Below, piece after piece: positions 21,886-35,425 of a stretch of 64,000 bases of DNA (its first letter is position 1; every line of letters starts with the position of its first letter). The position numbers and the translations under genes were made by a program. This DNA is from Microvelia longipes. Lineage: Eukaryota > Arthropoda > Insecta > Hemiptera > Veliidae. The stretch is taken from contig JACMZG010000008.1 in assembly GCA_018340805.1 (NCBI GenBank), positions 20,922,722 through 20,986,721 on the forward strand. The letters are read 5' to 3'. The notes under the pieces are model-generated. The model searched no databases. It saw only the letters and a program-made list of their open reading frames with translations, and was not told the DNA's origin.

Positions 21886-24795
21886 TTATAAACATATGCA
21901 AGAGTGATCCATCGTTTGTTATTTAACACACTCAACTCCAGTGGCCCATATCAATAATATATAAATTAACACTTATATAGACATAGAGGTAACTAGCCAT
22001 CTATTAAAGCTATGCTTTTAAAGTGTTGACAAAGTCATTAAATAGAAAAATGAATGAGAGATAGCGTTTCGAATAATTACCTGAGGTCAAAAAATAGTAA
22101 CTATAGAGATTTCGTTTTGTACATTATTATTAGTGCTAAAAGACAACCGATTTAAAGTCCTTTATTTTAAAGTTATTTTTGGGGTTTACAAAAGGTTATA
22201 GAAATGAAAGAATTGTTGTTAACAAGAATTGTGTTGGGAAATCGCTTACTTACTATTAAATATCCATGAGAAATTAAGTACCAGCAATTCGGAACATCTA
22301 TCCGCTCCCAATCCTAGAACAAAGTGCCTGTAATCGGTTAAACAATCAGTTAAATTTTCTATAGAAACACACAAAGAATCAATTTAAGTTAGATGTTCAA
22401 AATTACAAGCTTTGTATTTTTGCGATTTTTAATTTTCTTTCTTCTTAACTCGGGTTTTCCTTTAGCTTCTATCTTTGTGTCCCGCAAAGATATATAGGTA
22501 CTCTTATGAAGAATCAGAACCCTCTTTGATCATATTATTTTCAAATTTTGATGATCTTGAGCTCCACCACTCGTGTTTGATGGAATATCCCTTAATCAGA
22601 CTTGATTACAGCACGTCACAATATCTTGCGCGAGGAATTCTTGTAACTAAGTGCCTAGATGATTACTTTACATCCATAAATAGTAGTTATATCTAATATG
22701 ATGTATGCCTGATATAAAATCTAACTATTCCGATATATCGCACAACTATGTCGTTTATCCCATGGTTTTAGTTCAAGGCAATATCTTCCAGGTATGCCAA
22801 TTTTTTTCTCTACACTTAAAGGTTGCATTTAAAAGTCATGTAAAAATTCAGGAGCTAAATATATTAAACTTCGTACAGTTTTTATATCATTGAATTTAAT
22901 TTAAAAATCATCAGGCAAATACAATGTTGTTTATGAAGGAAATAGAAATGTCCTGCTATGTCGGTATTCGCGATTTAAAGAAATAGTCGTAAGGTTGGCA
23001 ATACTAATGGCGGGAAAACAGAAGTGTGATCAAAAAATTTTATCATGGGATTATCATAGGAGCCGATAGAAATTCTTCTTTTATTTCTTTATTGGTAATT
23101 AATTTGTAATGAATGAGTAAAAAATTAATAGAGCGACCATCGTTGCTAAAAAAAAAATGGTCAATATTTCATAGATAAATACTTCGATTATTCCAGGATT
23201 TTAGATATAGAATCAGGCTCTTGTCACTACAGACTTGAATTTGTCCGTCCGATTTAACCCAGAAATAATAAAACATAACGTATAATTTAAACAAACATTT
23301 AAAAAAAGAGTGAATATAGTGAGTAAATAAAATTGATTAACAAATTATAAAATAAAACACCATTATGGTGAAAATTAGCTTGTTATCAGTTAATTTACAT
23401 ACCTGTTACAACTAATTTAAACAATATAATGCAATAAAGAGGTAATTTTTATTTTTGTGTGTTAGTGCAAACTAAAATTATTTAAAAGTAACATTAATTA
23501 ACAATAAATAATAATCGTCACAAATAAGAAAAACCAAAAAACCCCCATAAGGACTTTAACAACGATCACCATTTCAAAATCAATTTCTTATCAGCGACGG
23601 TGGCGCTGCAATGGACTTTGAATCACGAATAGCATGGGTTAAAAGTATTATTAAACAAATATGTATTACTGTATAATATGTCAAATCTGGAAGCGTACAC
23701 AATTTCTAATAATTTCATTTCATTTAAATTTCATGGTCATTTAAGCCCCACGACTAATTATTTGAGCGTAATTGATAAAAAGGAAAGTAAAGGTCACTAT
23801 AGCACTTATTCCCTTCTACCCTAGTCTTGTTACATTCCCTGACAATGTCATTATTGTAGTGCTGTCGGAGACTTTATAGCCTACAGATATGGTAGGACAA
23901 ATATCCTACACTTACAGATATAGTATAATAATCTAAAAGGCTTAGAAGCTCGTACTTATTCCATTTCCGGAGCCTGAAACATTATACCTAAAAACGATAC
24001 CGAACAATATAAACTAAGCATGTTACTGTCTTAAAGAATAAAAATCCGAACAGTGGCATTATTAGACAACAAAGATCTAAGTGATCTACATCACAAGTAA
24101 TTCTTTGGAGTTGTCACAGTCAAAGATCACACCTTCACTGTCCGTCAGGCACCTACATCTTACCACCTTTCACTTGACACGTCCAACTTAGAAATAGAGA
24201 CTTCAAAAAGAAGTCCCCTATAATGTAAATGAGGATATACCAAGTTCATTCATATCTTTTTCTTTTAATAGGAATCAATTATAACCTTTTGTTTAAGAAA
24301 GGTTTCCAAATAAGATGAATTGGAATTAGAATGCTACTTACAGTGAATTCACACAGGGGGATTTTGTATGGATTTGAATGTGAATGACGCTTTAGTCATT
24401 CACTAAGTTATCGTGGGCGGTATAATCATCATATTCGAGTTTATTCAGTTGATTATCAAGATAAATGAATCAACTGTTTCAATGCCTTCACAGACTTATA
24501 GTCTCTTTTAATGTCAATTCTTACATTGAGAATAACAGATTATTCAGATGGTAGAACTGTCTGATGGTTGAACTGATAGTTAAACCAGTTGCCTGAATAA
24601 AGCTATATTTAGTTCGGCTTTTACTTTTCTAGGGTCCAGATTTGGCAAGTGATTTAGTCTTGAACAGAAGAAAAATATGTTCTCGTACAGTACATAAGCA
24701 CACGACTTAAGGGTGTACCGACGCTATGTTTTTTGCCCTTCCTAAACTCCTTTATCCCTATATTACAATAACACAATGAGTTGTGGAGCTTCAAG
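21886..24795. other. Long AT-rich stretch without recognised features
   Basis: Frames at 22475-22696 and 22705-22893 are short and unsupported. I saw no RT, transposase or host-protein motif on either strand. Confidence 0.4.
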
Positions 24796-25087
24796 TAATG
24801 AAAAAAAACAAAGTCTCTCCACTAATGATATATATTTGACATAGCCAGCTTTCAATCTTAACAGATCATCATCAGTCCCTAACCAAGAAAGTAAAAATAT
24901 ATCACATAAAATACTCTAAATAAAAATAACATACTACAATTTTTAACATACTAATAACTTTTTTTAGAGTATTTTATGACATATATATTTACTTTGTTGG
25001 TTAGGCACAGATGATTATCTGTTAAGATTGAAAACTGGCTATGTCAAATATATATAATTTGTGGAGAGACCCTGTTTTATTTCATTA
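24796..25087. mobile_element. Foldback MITE with ~125-bp arms
   Basis: 24796-24920 and 24963-25087 are imperfect inverted repeats over their whole length (outer words TAATGAAA and TTTCATTA, inner TTTAGAGTATTTTA) with a loop of about 42 bases. Arms contain ATTTGACATAGCCAG and TCTTAACAGAT. No target duplication could be assigned. Confidence 0.85.
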
Positions 25088-25359
25088 AGAGACTTATAGT
25101 TTTTACACGCGTGATTAATAAATTGTTTACAAGATTCTTTTTCTTTTTTATATTTGTGAGGTCATGCTTACAAACTCCTTTTTTGATTTGTTAGAAAGAT
25201 CTACAGTCAAGGGATTTAATCTATATGAGGTCACTAGGTAAGCATTTCAATTAAAAACTCGATAGATAAGATAAGCGGTAAGCGACATAAACGAAGGTCA
25301 ATTCAAAGAATAAATACGGGATATTCAAAATTATATTTCAATGGTCCTCGAAGTCAACC
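25088..25359. other. AT-rich spacer
   Basis: No recognised feature. Confidence 0.4.
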
Positions 25360-25612
25360 ATTATATATGAGTAGTGAACTAGTATATGAGAAAGTAATAC
25401 AACTAATTATAAAAAAAGTAATATAACTATTATACTATATGAGTTAGTGAACTATTATATATGAGTAGTGAACTAGTACATGAGTAAGTAATATAACTAT
25501 TATATTATATGAGTAGTGAACTAGTACATGAGTAAGTAATACAACTAATTATAAAATAAGTAATATATAACCGTTATATTATATGACTTAGTGAACTATT
25601 ATGTATACATAT
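25360..25612. repeat. Irregular tandem repeat with GAGTAGTGAACTAGTA motif
   Basis: The words GAGTAGTGAACTAGTA, GTAAGTAATA(T/C)AACTA and TATGAGTTAGTGAACTATTA recur several times in a higher-order order, giving two larger duplicated blocks (about 25365-25470 and 25455-25610). Confidence 0.8.
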
Positions 25613-26427
25613 AGAATTTAAAACTAAATGATTACAGAACCGACGTCAGTTTCAATCCCTATCTCTTACAGATTATGACAACTTCTACAACATTGTTCCA
25701 CTTGAATGCTAAGGCGTTATAGTCACATGTTAATTTCAACTCACAAAATAATAATACAGTAGAATTGGATTCAACCAAGTATTACTTTTATATCATGTTC
25801 ACGAATCATTGAAGATCTGTGAATCATATTTGGCTGCCTAATTCTTTACTAATATAGTTCTTTATGAAAATATTAGCTCTACATTTTATAAGAAATAAAA
25901 TGATTTGATCATTTTAATTTTATTCGGTAAAACGTCATAATTTCGAAAAATGTAAAGAAACATTCTCATATATTTAAAGAGACGTGACAAAAATATATAT
26001 GTTCGCCAATAACATAAAAACTAAATTTGAATAGCTATGGAAAATCCATTGCTAATTTATTGTGTTTTTTGTAATCAAACATTACTTTGAGCGTCAAAAG
26101 GCAGAAATAAAATTATAAAATATAACAGTCAATATTTTCAAAATGGCAACCAATATCGCAATGAAATTTTGTGGATCAATTTACCTCATATAGTACATTA
26201 AATTACCTAAAATATAAAATTACCTACGTATAGTTCATTTGTAAATTTCAATTCGATCAGTCAAAGTTTAGATTGTTCACAATTTTTTTAAATTTTTGAT
26301 GACTCACTAAAATAGGTTATTATAGTCTGAAGCATTCTATCCTCCAGGCAGCGCAAATATACATGAAGTTTGATTTTTGAGCCAAATTTAAACCTTCTAG
26401 CATAAACAGAGGTGAAGTTATGCGTGT
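25613..26427. other. AT-rich stretch with a shared TTTCAAAATGGCAACCAAT word
   Basis: The word near 26135-26153 recurs in variant form at 33794-33810. In both places a minus-strand family A 5' end follows 150-290 bp downstream, which suggests a shared older unit. Confidence 0.35.
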
Positions 26428-26572
26428 TACAGAGAGACAACAAGATAAAAACCACTCAGTACGTCATGAAAATGCCTGAAACGGATTAATTGATGAAATC
26501 TGGGTTTCAGATGTTTTGGGTGAACACAATACGTTCCTTATACGAACGGTATTAGGTTAGGGAAAGTAAAAG
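26428..26572 (-). mobile_element. Family A 5'-end fragment
   Basis: On the minus strand it holds the order CTTTCCCTAACCTAAT (diverged 5' end), GAACACAATACG complement, GAAAC...AATTAATCCGTTTCAGGC, and GTTGTCTCTCTG. The homology stops before the (TG)n tract, so about 145 bp remain. Confidence 0.65.
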
Positions 26573-28047
26573 TTAGACCCACTTATGTAAAAATGTTTAT
26601 GTAACACTTTCTGATTTAATATTGTCTCTGACTTAGTAACGAAGTTGTTGACACTATTGGAATCAGTGTAATACTCGTTTGAATGATTTTACTCTGTGAC
26701 ATATGTCTATAAAATTAGCAAGACTTAATCTACTAAACTTTGTCTTGAACAAAACACTTTAAGCTAAGTTTTATAAATACATGAATGATCGTAAATACAA
26801 ATAATATATATTAAACACAGATCAACAAAATAATATATGATCTCGTATGATCAAGGTTTTCGTATGATCTAATTTAAAACATCTGATTCATGAATAATAA
26901 GTAAGATAATTTAGATACTACTTGGTAATTATACTTTCAAAGTAGACAAATAATTAGATCATTCAGATTGCTAATAGATAATAGCTTCCTACAATGATAT
27001 TGACATATTACTCAGGCTACTATGACATACTACTCGAGATATTTGGTGAATAATTCATAGTTTTGAAGGTAGAATATGGTTGCACCTTTTTGTTATTATT
27101 TCTTTGATGACGATCATGGAATGAGGGGTTCATACCAGCATTATTACCAACAGAAGCTTTTGGGTACACTTACGGCATTAAGGCATGTGCACCAATAAAC
27201 GGCAATTTCCTAAGGAGAGGAAGGAAAATGATGTTTAAGAACATACCTTACATAGTATATAGACATTAATTTAAAATCACTTCCAAAACTTTAAAAAAAT
27301 TCTATGAAATAATTAGAATTAAATAAAAATAAATCTAAGAAGGATCAAGATAAAATATTCCATGTATGGTAAACAGACCAATTCAATGACTCGCCATTTC
27401 ATTTCCCTCTCTGATTACGCAGGAGATATCAATTTAATTGCTAACTTAAATAACTTAATATTACATTGAGATTTTTCTTTTTCGGCCAATTATTTATATA
27501 AAAATCAAGAGACTTGAAGAGGAAAAGTTGTTATTGAAGGAATATTGTGTAAAAAAAATTTCAATTGGATCTAGAGATGAGAAGGATGAGATTGTAAGAA
27601 GTCGAAACGTTTTATCTTATTGAATTGGGATTGCAATTGGGAAATAGTATTTAATTGTGTGTCAAACAGTGTTGCCCAAATATGGATGCTTTGGGCAGTG
27701 AAGGGGTTTATTGGACAGGTTTCCAGCTTGCTCCACACAGTTCTTTCCTTTCTCCATTATAACCCATTCACACCCTTTACATATAAATTTTCTTTTACTT
27801 GAGCTTTTATTAAAAAAACGAATCCTTTTATAAATGCTTTATATACAGTTATTTTTTACAGTATGGTCTTTTGCTACTACGGGTTGGTACTGTATTAAGG
27901 CTCTTCTCTAGATAAGTGGGTGAAATCCATCAAAGTGGAAAATATCTACAGTCCTATAAGATATATAAATACGGGCCTTCAGCTCGTAGTCACTATGCAC
28001 CCCTCACCACGGACTGCTTAGCGGTAACATTGCAATCGTTTTGTTTA
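26573..28047. other. AT-rich stretch, no recognised feature
   Basis: A 60-codon frame at 27620-27802 has no recognisable similarity. Confidence 0.4.
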
Positions 28048-28385
28048 ATTGATATTTGTTGATACATGTTATTTTGTCATGTGCTTAACGAATTTTCATC
28101 GTCTCGCCTCAAAGGTCCGCGCTGTGGGCCTGTTAAGCTTGCTATAGCTCCTTCGAGGTCACTCTGTTGTTGTTTTAGTATTTATTGTGACATGGCATTT
28201 TGTCATGTAGGTAGCGAATATTAATCTTCTCGCTTCACAGGCGTGAAGAGCGTGCGTGTGCCTGGCACTCCGCCAGGCACACGTGCGGGTTCGATCCGAT
28301 TGGGATTTTCGTGTTAGAGATAGAAGTTTTACATGAACTTTAAGCCGAAGGTTCCGTGCCAGTGGGATGTCAGGTAAATGATCCC
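28048..28385 (+). mobile_element. tRNA-like SINE candidate with duplicated head
   Basis: GCGGGTTCGATCCG (28285-28298) is a near-perfect Pol III B box. Just upstream an 11-bp stem GTGTGCCTGG/CCAGGCACAC (28256-28281) is embedded where the anticodon or variable arm would be. The block TTTTGTCATGTnnnTnnCGAAT...CTCGC(C/T)TCA occurs twice (about 28071-28110 and 28199-28238), so the head is partly duplicated. The body carries GCCGAAGGTTCCGTGCCAGT. The A box is poor. Confidence 0.45.
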
Positions 28386-30454
28386 TAACCATAAATGATC
28401 ATGGGTTTACGAAAAATTTAGGACCCTTAATAGTGCCTAATACAGTACATAAGTATACCTATATTTCTGTCTTTTGAGAACCGGGAAGCTAATTCTAGAA
28501 GTAGGGCGCGTGTTGTTTCTATTTTGAGCTGTATATAGAAACATACAGTAAAGTCGAGGCTCTTTAGCGAATTAGACTTAAAATGCCTTCACTATCACTC
28601 ATTATATAGAACGCTATCTTTTATCCGAGAAAGTTAGCAACAAGGCCCTAAGGACTTGAATTACTTCCACATGATCCATAACCTAATTACTATCACTATT
28701 ACTGTATTTGACCTTTAATGATACTTCATCTAAAACACCAGCATCTTCATGTATCATCTTGACACACATTGAAAATTACAATATAATAGTGTACTTGTGA
28801 ATTTGAACATATTGCAAATATATAATAATAAAAAACAAAATAAAAAAAATTTTTCGATAAAGTCAAAGTTTGAGTATGTGCTGATCAACTTTTTGAGCGC
28901 GAAAAGACTCATCAGATGTTTGATTTAAACCATTTGCATAAATATTAGTCGGCTTCTATAGTATCTAATGCCTTAACCTACGTACTAATGCAATAATGCA
29001 TAGATTATTGTTCATACATACGTTAAACATGATATAGATACATTATGCCAAATAATATGGATTTTATTATATGGACATTAATTATATCGAAGGATTACAA
29101 ATCATATCAGGCTCTAATTGGTGTCTTAAGTTCACTTGTTATGGTGTATGGTTTGTTATGGCTCAAGTCTATGGTTATGGTCAATTGGTTCATTATTGTT
29201 TTGTCTTGGAACTTTTTTAGTCTTGGAGAGTTTTCATCAAATTCTTTTTTATTTTATCTTTATTTTTCTTTTATAGGGGTCATCATTAAACCCTTTGCTA
29301 CTTCTTTTAACATAAAAATATAGCTACTAATTACTCATATTATCTTCATAAAAAAGAAATTTTTCAACAATTTAAAAAAAAGTCATAAAAATTCTTTAAA
29401 ATAAATTTAGTAGGCGGGATGTTTAAATCCATATTTGGGAAAGCCTATTAATTTATGGACTGACTTTATGAAAAACGTTTAAAAGATGGTCTATTAGTGC
29501 GGTCTATGGTGAGACGGTCTACTAAAGACTTTGTTCAGTAAAGTTGTAAATTAGGTCGGAAATATATATATATTTTTTAAAGAAAAAAAGATCTTTTAAA
29601 AAATACCCGAAGTAATTGTTTAGGTTATTTGTTGGCGCAATTAGTTAGCTCTATTGTAATTATCCTTAAGTTATTTTACTTCTATAAAAAGATGTTCTTC
29701 TTATTCTTTTTAACTTGTAATTTACTGTAGATTGCATGAAAGGGAATCATTGGGTTACAAGGAAGGTTATATTTACAAAAAACTTCAGGTTATATTTACG
29801 ATATAACCTGTACAGGTATTGTTGAAGTCATGTTGAAACTTAAAAAGTTCCTTACACCAAGAAATACCCGGCATATTTACACTTGAGAACGTCAGTCTTT
29901 AAATGTTTATAAAATTTTTTAACAAAATATAAAAACATAAATTACTTCAAATTATATTATTTATTTAGTTATTACACATAATATTATTTAAAACTGTATA
30001 CATCTATAGTATACTATTTAAAAATAAAATGTATTTTAGCATTAAACAATAAATTATTGATTGTTATATATAAATATGAATGTATACAGGGTATTAAGTA
30101 AAATCGAGTAAGTAGTGTATGATAGTTGTTTATAATAACGGAGTAATATCTGTTGGGCTTTAATTCCATCTCTTGATTCTTCCTTAACGTTTTTTTCTTT
30201 AAAAAGATAAAAAGACAAAATGTCGGATCGTTTGATACTATTAATGTCACTGCCCTCGTTGTTTTAACGTGCTTTACACCAAGTTAATTCCTCACAGTTG
30301 AATGGAAAAGATGTACAGTGACAATTGTTTATGCAAGAATTTGTAATAGTGTAAAACAAAATAAAAAGAAAATTCATATCCTTCTCCAACTAAAACCTGT
30401 GTAAGCAGGAAACCTCTGTAACTAGAAAATCGATATTGGCAATAAAAAATAACT
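28386..30454. other. AT-rich stretch, no recognised feature
   Basis: A hydrophobic 92-codon frame at 29045-29323 lies in T-rich DNA and shows no family motif. A CTGTATACAGGGTATTAAG word near 30085 resembles the transposon end at 63418. Confidence 0.4.
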
Positions 30455-30530
30455 ATACGCAAAAATACCTATGCGCAGAAATACCTATGCACAAAAATGC
30501 CTATGCGCAAAAATACCTACGCGCAAAAAT
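30455..30530. repeat. 16-bp tandem repeat, ~4.7 units
   Basis: Unit ATACCTATGCGCAAAA with few substitutions. A 75-codon frame starting inside it continues into non-repeat DNA but shows no similarity. Confidence 0.88.
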
Positions 30531-32876
30531 AGTATATCATCCTACAAGACTTTGAAGGAGGTCTTTTTTACTGTGGCGAATAAATTATCTGTCGAGCGAA
30601 GTGAGACAGTAAAAGGAGCCGAGATGCAAAAAGCCATTTCAAATCGTGAAGCATATGCTATTTTGTTCGGACAAAGTATTATAGTAAACAACTATTAACT
30701 GGTACACTTCTTTCGATAACCTCGTTGGCCAAAAGTTCCAACTTTGGCCGCGTATTTACAATGTCTGAATCAGTATCCATGATTAAGAAATACCTGATAA
30801 TAAATAATTAATAACTCACTTTCTGTAAATATCAAAACATTGTTAACAAAAACGTTATATTATTTATTTGATAATTACAAAAAAAGTAAAAAAAGGAAGG
30901 TAATATTATAACCTTGCAATAAGCTACTAGCCCCCACCTAGTGGACATGTAAGGAACTTCACCAGCGACAGTAAAAAACACTTGTTTACTGTCTCTGACA
31001 GTAAAAACTACAATAGCTGACTATAAAAACGCATTTTACCTACTTTTTTTGACCTACTTTTTATTGCTATGGAAAGTATATGAGATACAGTCCGAATTAG
31101 CTTTTATCATTTTAGGAAACCAACCAATTGCAGTGTCTCGAGCATCGTTCACATAGAATATCGAAAAAATTTAATCTTATTCGAACAAATATCTGAGACA
31201 CTCGTGAGAACTTTCTTAAATAATTCAAGTTTTTTTATTTTCACTAATGAAACATATAATTCTAAACATTAACTTTTAAGCTTTCATCTAGCTCAATAGC
31301 TGATTTAAGTCTCCATCTCTTCAACAATTAATTCAATTAATCTTAGGTCTTCTTCAATACTTAAAGTTTAAGGTGAAAGAAAATTAAACTTTTCACACAC
31401 ATGGCTCTAAATAGTGGTCATTAATTCCAGCTGACATTCAAATGAATTACTCTTGAATTACTGTGACACGCGAGGAAGATAGATTTGCGGTTTGGATGGT
31501 TTTTCATCTCACCTTGCTATCTGAGACCTCACAAGATGTATAAAATTCGATTAAGTCTTTCTTGTAGACTCTATATACTAACGCTTTCAATTTTATGTTT
31601 TGCAGAATCGAAACAGACGCACTAATTATTGATATATTGAGAGCGTCTACTGTTTTAGACAGAGTACTTTAATATACAGTCGAGGATAAGGGATTATATA
31701 ACTGGACTAGACTTTATGGCTGTTATTAAAGCTCTGACTTTAAACAGCACGAAATTTAAAATATCTCTGATTTTAGAAAAATATTCCAACATTTTTGCTC
31801 CCAATTTTAAGATCAAATAAAGTTTTGTTCAAGGGTTTAATGTGAATTTTTCTTCATAAATTGATACTGAGCCTTTGTTAAACTGACATTAGCCTAACCA
31901 AAAAGATTATTCATATTTTAAAATATTACTTAAGCCCAAATATAATATTATTAATATATTATATAATATAAAATAATATAAAATATAAATAATATAAAAT
32001 AATATTAAGTCCAAAATTAATAACTAATGCTAAAACAAAAACTTTATTTATTCATCGGTTTTGCAACAATGAAGGTCTTTAACTAAAATGAAGCTCTCTG
32101 CCTTCAAATTTTTTCCATTATTTGTAATGAACTTCATTTACGCTATTCTCAAGATGTAAGGGATATCCAAGTTGTTTTGATATTCTTTATCGTCTAATAC
32201 TTATAGACAAAGTATATTCAGTCTGAAATTTCTTTGTCAATATTCTTTGCTTAAGCATTCCTATCTCGCAATAACTTGCTAAGCAAACCGCTGAGACCCT
32301 CAGATAAATTATAGCTGCAGTGAGATTCCAGATATTTATGATCGATGATAATTACATCCTAAAGATGATGTCTTCATTAGCTCGTACTTAAAACTTTATT
32401 ACTTAAGCCTTAAGAAAAGGTCAAAATAATTTAAACTTATTCAATATTTTATCAAACCTTGAAATATTGTTTGAATTTATTTCAGATCGTTGGAGTAAGG
32501 ATAATAGTCGACTAATTGATAAGTTATAACCTACAACATATTGGGCTAATTTATGTTCAGATTTTTCTCGAGGAAAAGTTTACTCTTGTCGTTAATAAGT
32601 CAACCGTCTCGCAATTTTAGATGTACTAAGAGAATAGGAATGTTTTAAAAATATTACCGCCAGGCAATATTAACAAGCATCCGGTAAGTTTTTACCCAGC
32701 TTACTAGTGTGTATTAAGGGTTTTTAAAGAGAAAAACACCTCAATAAGATATGAAAATATTTTACTGTAAAAAGTGCTTGGTACTTATTTTCACGGTTAT
32801 CTTTCTTCATTTTCACTTGATTATGTTTATGTGGATTTTTTTGGGAGGGACAAGAATATATAAATATTTTTGAGGT
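30531..32876. other. AT-rich stretch, no recognised feature
   Basis: Contains paired GACAGTAAAAA words near 30970-31010 and an A/T-only block at 31930-32010. No coding similarity. Confidence 0.4.
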
Positions 32877-32992
<116 letters not shown>

Positions 32993-33260
32993 GTGTGTGT
33001 GTCTGTATGTATCTGATTTTGTTCGAGATGTTTCTATGGGACTCGATAACTTTCGAACGCTTTCTCGGTGCAAATTTCAGCATCATTAATGCCCCGAACT
33101 TTATTGCTTTTGAAATATGTATGACGTCATTAAACTACAATAATGAGTAAGCGAAAATTGCAGAATATGTTTGATCGGGCTAAAATTTATAGACTTTTAC
33201 TAATTTGTATGGTCAACTCATCTATGATAATATAATATCAGCATCAATTCCAATTTTATT
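32993..33260 (+). mobile_element. Family A fragment downstream of its TG tract
   Basis: Shows GTGTCTGTATGTATCTG, a diverged start of the GAAACTTTG block, perfect TGACGTCA (33122-33129), CAATAATGAGT, and GATCGGGCTAAAATTTA. The 5' end and the 3' module are missing. Confidence 0.6.
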
Positions 33261-33261
33261 A

Positions 33262-33264
33262 AAT

Positions 33265-33309
<45 letters not shown>
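33262..33309. repeat. (TA)n microsatellite
   Basis: About 45 bp of TA repeats ending in TATATAATATAA. Confidence 0.95.
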
Positions 33310-33313
<4 letters not shown>

Positions 33314-33949
33314 AACATAATGTAAACGAATCACGATTTTTGACTGATTACTTTGAGAATTCGCTTATATCGTGGCAGTATGCACCTTATATAAACTAAG
33401 TGATATGATAAACTGACAAAGGACAACGCGAGGCGACCCCTGGTGCTGACCACCAGTGCCGCTCCATAGCAGCCTCTTGTTTTAAGTATGATATCGAAAA
33501 TTGGATGACCCTGGACGTTTCCTAAATCCTAAAATGCACCATCACTATTAGTCGCACAGCCTTGAAATATTGTACACACACATAATCATGATTATCCAAA
33601 GCCTAAGGTGGTGCTGCTTCGGATATATTTTGAAAGATGTAAACAAACTTTTTGATAATTTTTTGGTATCGCACTAATAAATATATTTTTCCAATTTACA
33701 CGTTTAGTTCAATAAGTATTACGCTATTTAAAAATCGTACTTTGAAAACTTGTGAGAAGATTAAAAGTTTAAACATTTAAAAGTCAATAGTTTCAAAATG
33801 GTGACCAAAATGAAACCCTTCATGTTTACCCTTTCATGTATCAAAATGAAATTTCATGGGCCGATGTACCACTTACGTACATTTGTGTCCAATTTTATAT
33901 ATGACTAAAATGGATAGTTACGAACGGATTTTAGGCCCAACTCAATAGT
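33310..33949. other. AT-rich stretch with a second TTTCAAAATGG(T/C)(G/A)ACC word
   Basis: The word at 33794-33810 pairs with 26135. Otherwise nothing recognised. Confidence 0.35.
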
Positions 33950-33994
33950 TTCCCTTATACCTGTGGGGCAGAATACGAGGAAAAGTAAAAATAC
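33950..33994 (-). mobile_element. Family A 5'-end scrap
   Basis: Minus strand reads TTTTTACTTTTCCTCGTATT followed by CCACAGGTATAAGG, matching the family A 5' terminus for about 45 bp only. Confidence 0.5.
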
Positions 33995-34077
33995 CAATTA
34001 TAGCCCAAAGAAAAGTTGCATTTTCTGTTAACATTTTTTTTTCTTTTATGGGCAATACGCTCTTAATTTGTGTATGC

Positions 34078-34345
34078 AGACATAATAATAATGCCCGTTT
34101 TAAGGTCACCGGGGGGGGGGGACCCTGCGGAACCCCTGGAAGACCCCAAAGACCCTGTTTATTCGCCTCTGCGGGAACCACCTCGGGAGGGTCACATCTA
34201 CTATGCTCAAGTAAAGCTAAAGTTGGCGAAATCTTTTACATTAAATTCTATTCATAACAACTGAGAGCATAGCCCGGGCTGTGAACCCCGGACCTCCGGT
34301 GCCGAAGTCCAGTACTATACGACCGCGGCTACGGAGGCAGATGTA
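34078..34345 (-). mobile_element. tRNA-derived SINE, copy 1
   Basis: On the minus strand a tRNA-like head (CGTAGCCGCGGTCGTATAGT as A-box region, GGGGTTCACAGCCC as B box) is followed by GCTCTCAGTTGTTATGAATAG, TTTCGCCAACTTTAG and GAGGTGGTTCCCGCAGAGG. It ends in a (ATT)n-type tail near 34080-34090. A second copy at 45137-45380 has the same order. It contains a G-run at 34110-34121. About 265 bp fits a SINE. Confidence 0.78.
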
Positions 34346-35181
34346 TGCAGACATAGATATAAAAATTTTAGTTTTGTGTAACAGTGCTAATGATTATTTG
34401 AAATCAGGGTGGTTGTCACTCCCATGTTTGGTGTAAAAGTGATAAGAAGAGAAATGCGGTTTTATGTGTCGTTCGATTTCCACATGAAAGGTGAGTGGTA
34501 TCGCCTGATTAAATTTGAAAATCAAATCGTTCCGTTAGCATTACGGACAGAACATTAAATATTCATGTCCTGCGTCGGGTCCATTACTGAGTCAAAGGAT
34601 TTGTGTAGCGTGGACAATTCTAACGTCCATTGTATGCAGAACTCACGGAGAAAGTAGTATAGATAGATGTGACTGCATAATAACATCCTATCTCAAGCTG
34701 TTATATGTTATAGACATTAATCACATCATTAACACCTCCAACAACCTTTAACTTCTATGCAACTAAATTTTTATTCTTTTAATTTAAACTTCTTACTACC
34801 TGGTTCTTGTCTTTCTCGAAGGGTAAACATTTCATGCCATTATTAAACATGCTATGATTTTACCACCACAGTTCCCAATATTTCCAAGAGTAGATGACAC
34901 TATAAATTTTATCTGTAGATTATCTTTACAAGGTTGCAGAAGATGTCAAATGATCTACACCCAACCTCTCAGCATTAGTAAAAACAAAAGATCTTTGGCA
35001 GGGTTTCTTTCAAAGGTTCTTCACCGGGGAGGTGTCTTAAAATTTAGGGGGTATACACAGTTGTAAAAATTAGTGACCGGGAGTGGGGAGGGGTGCAAAC
35101 ATTTGATAGTGTCAAATACCCTACAGTACTTTTTATAATGTAAAGTATGTAAACTTAGCACATGGAATAATATTGTTATTT
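34346..35181. other. Unremarkable stretch
   Basis: A 70-codon frame at 34854-35066 has no recognisable similarity. No strong repeat. Confidence 0.4.
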
Positions 35182-35425
35182 ATAACTTTATTTAAATGAA
35201 AAAAATATTAAATTAACAAAATACAAAGTATTTTATAAAAATAATTAAAATTGCACATAAATAACACAATAATAAAGTCAAATTATAAATAGGGTACATT
35301 TCATGTCTATACGTATGCAGAGTGCAACAATTTAGACGTACCAATATTAAATCCTTAAAAATTAAGGGCAAAACATGATCCTAGACGTTAAAAAATGCTG
35401 TCTACCCCAGCAAATTGCAAATTTA
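35182..35425 (-). mobile_element. 3' UTR of the copy 1/2 non-LTR element (copy 3)
   Basis: Aligns with the minus strand of about 9350-9560, sharing ATTAACAAAATACAAAGTAT and CCAATATTAAATCCTTAAAA. Only the last ~240 bp of the element survive; no ORF2 part is present. Confidence 0.8.

Noticed and set aside
29045..29323. 92-codon hydrophobic frame as a membrane protein
   Set aside because: T-rich composition explains the hydrophobicity, and there is no family motif or supporting context.
33942..34264. Proline/glycine-rich frames
   Set aside because: They lie in the body of a tRNA-derived SINE and its G-run.
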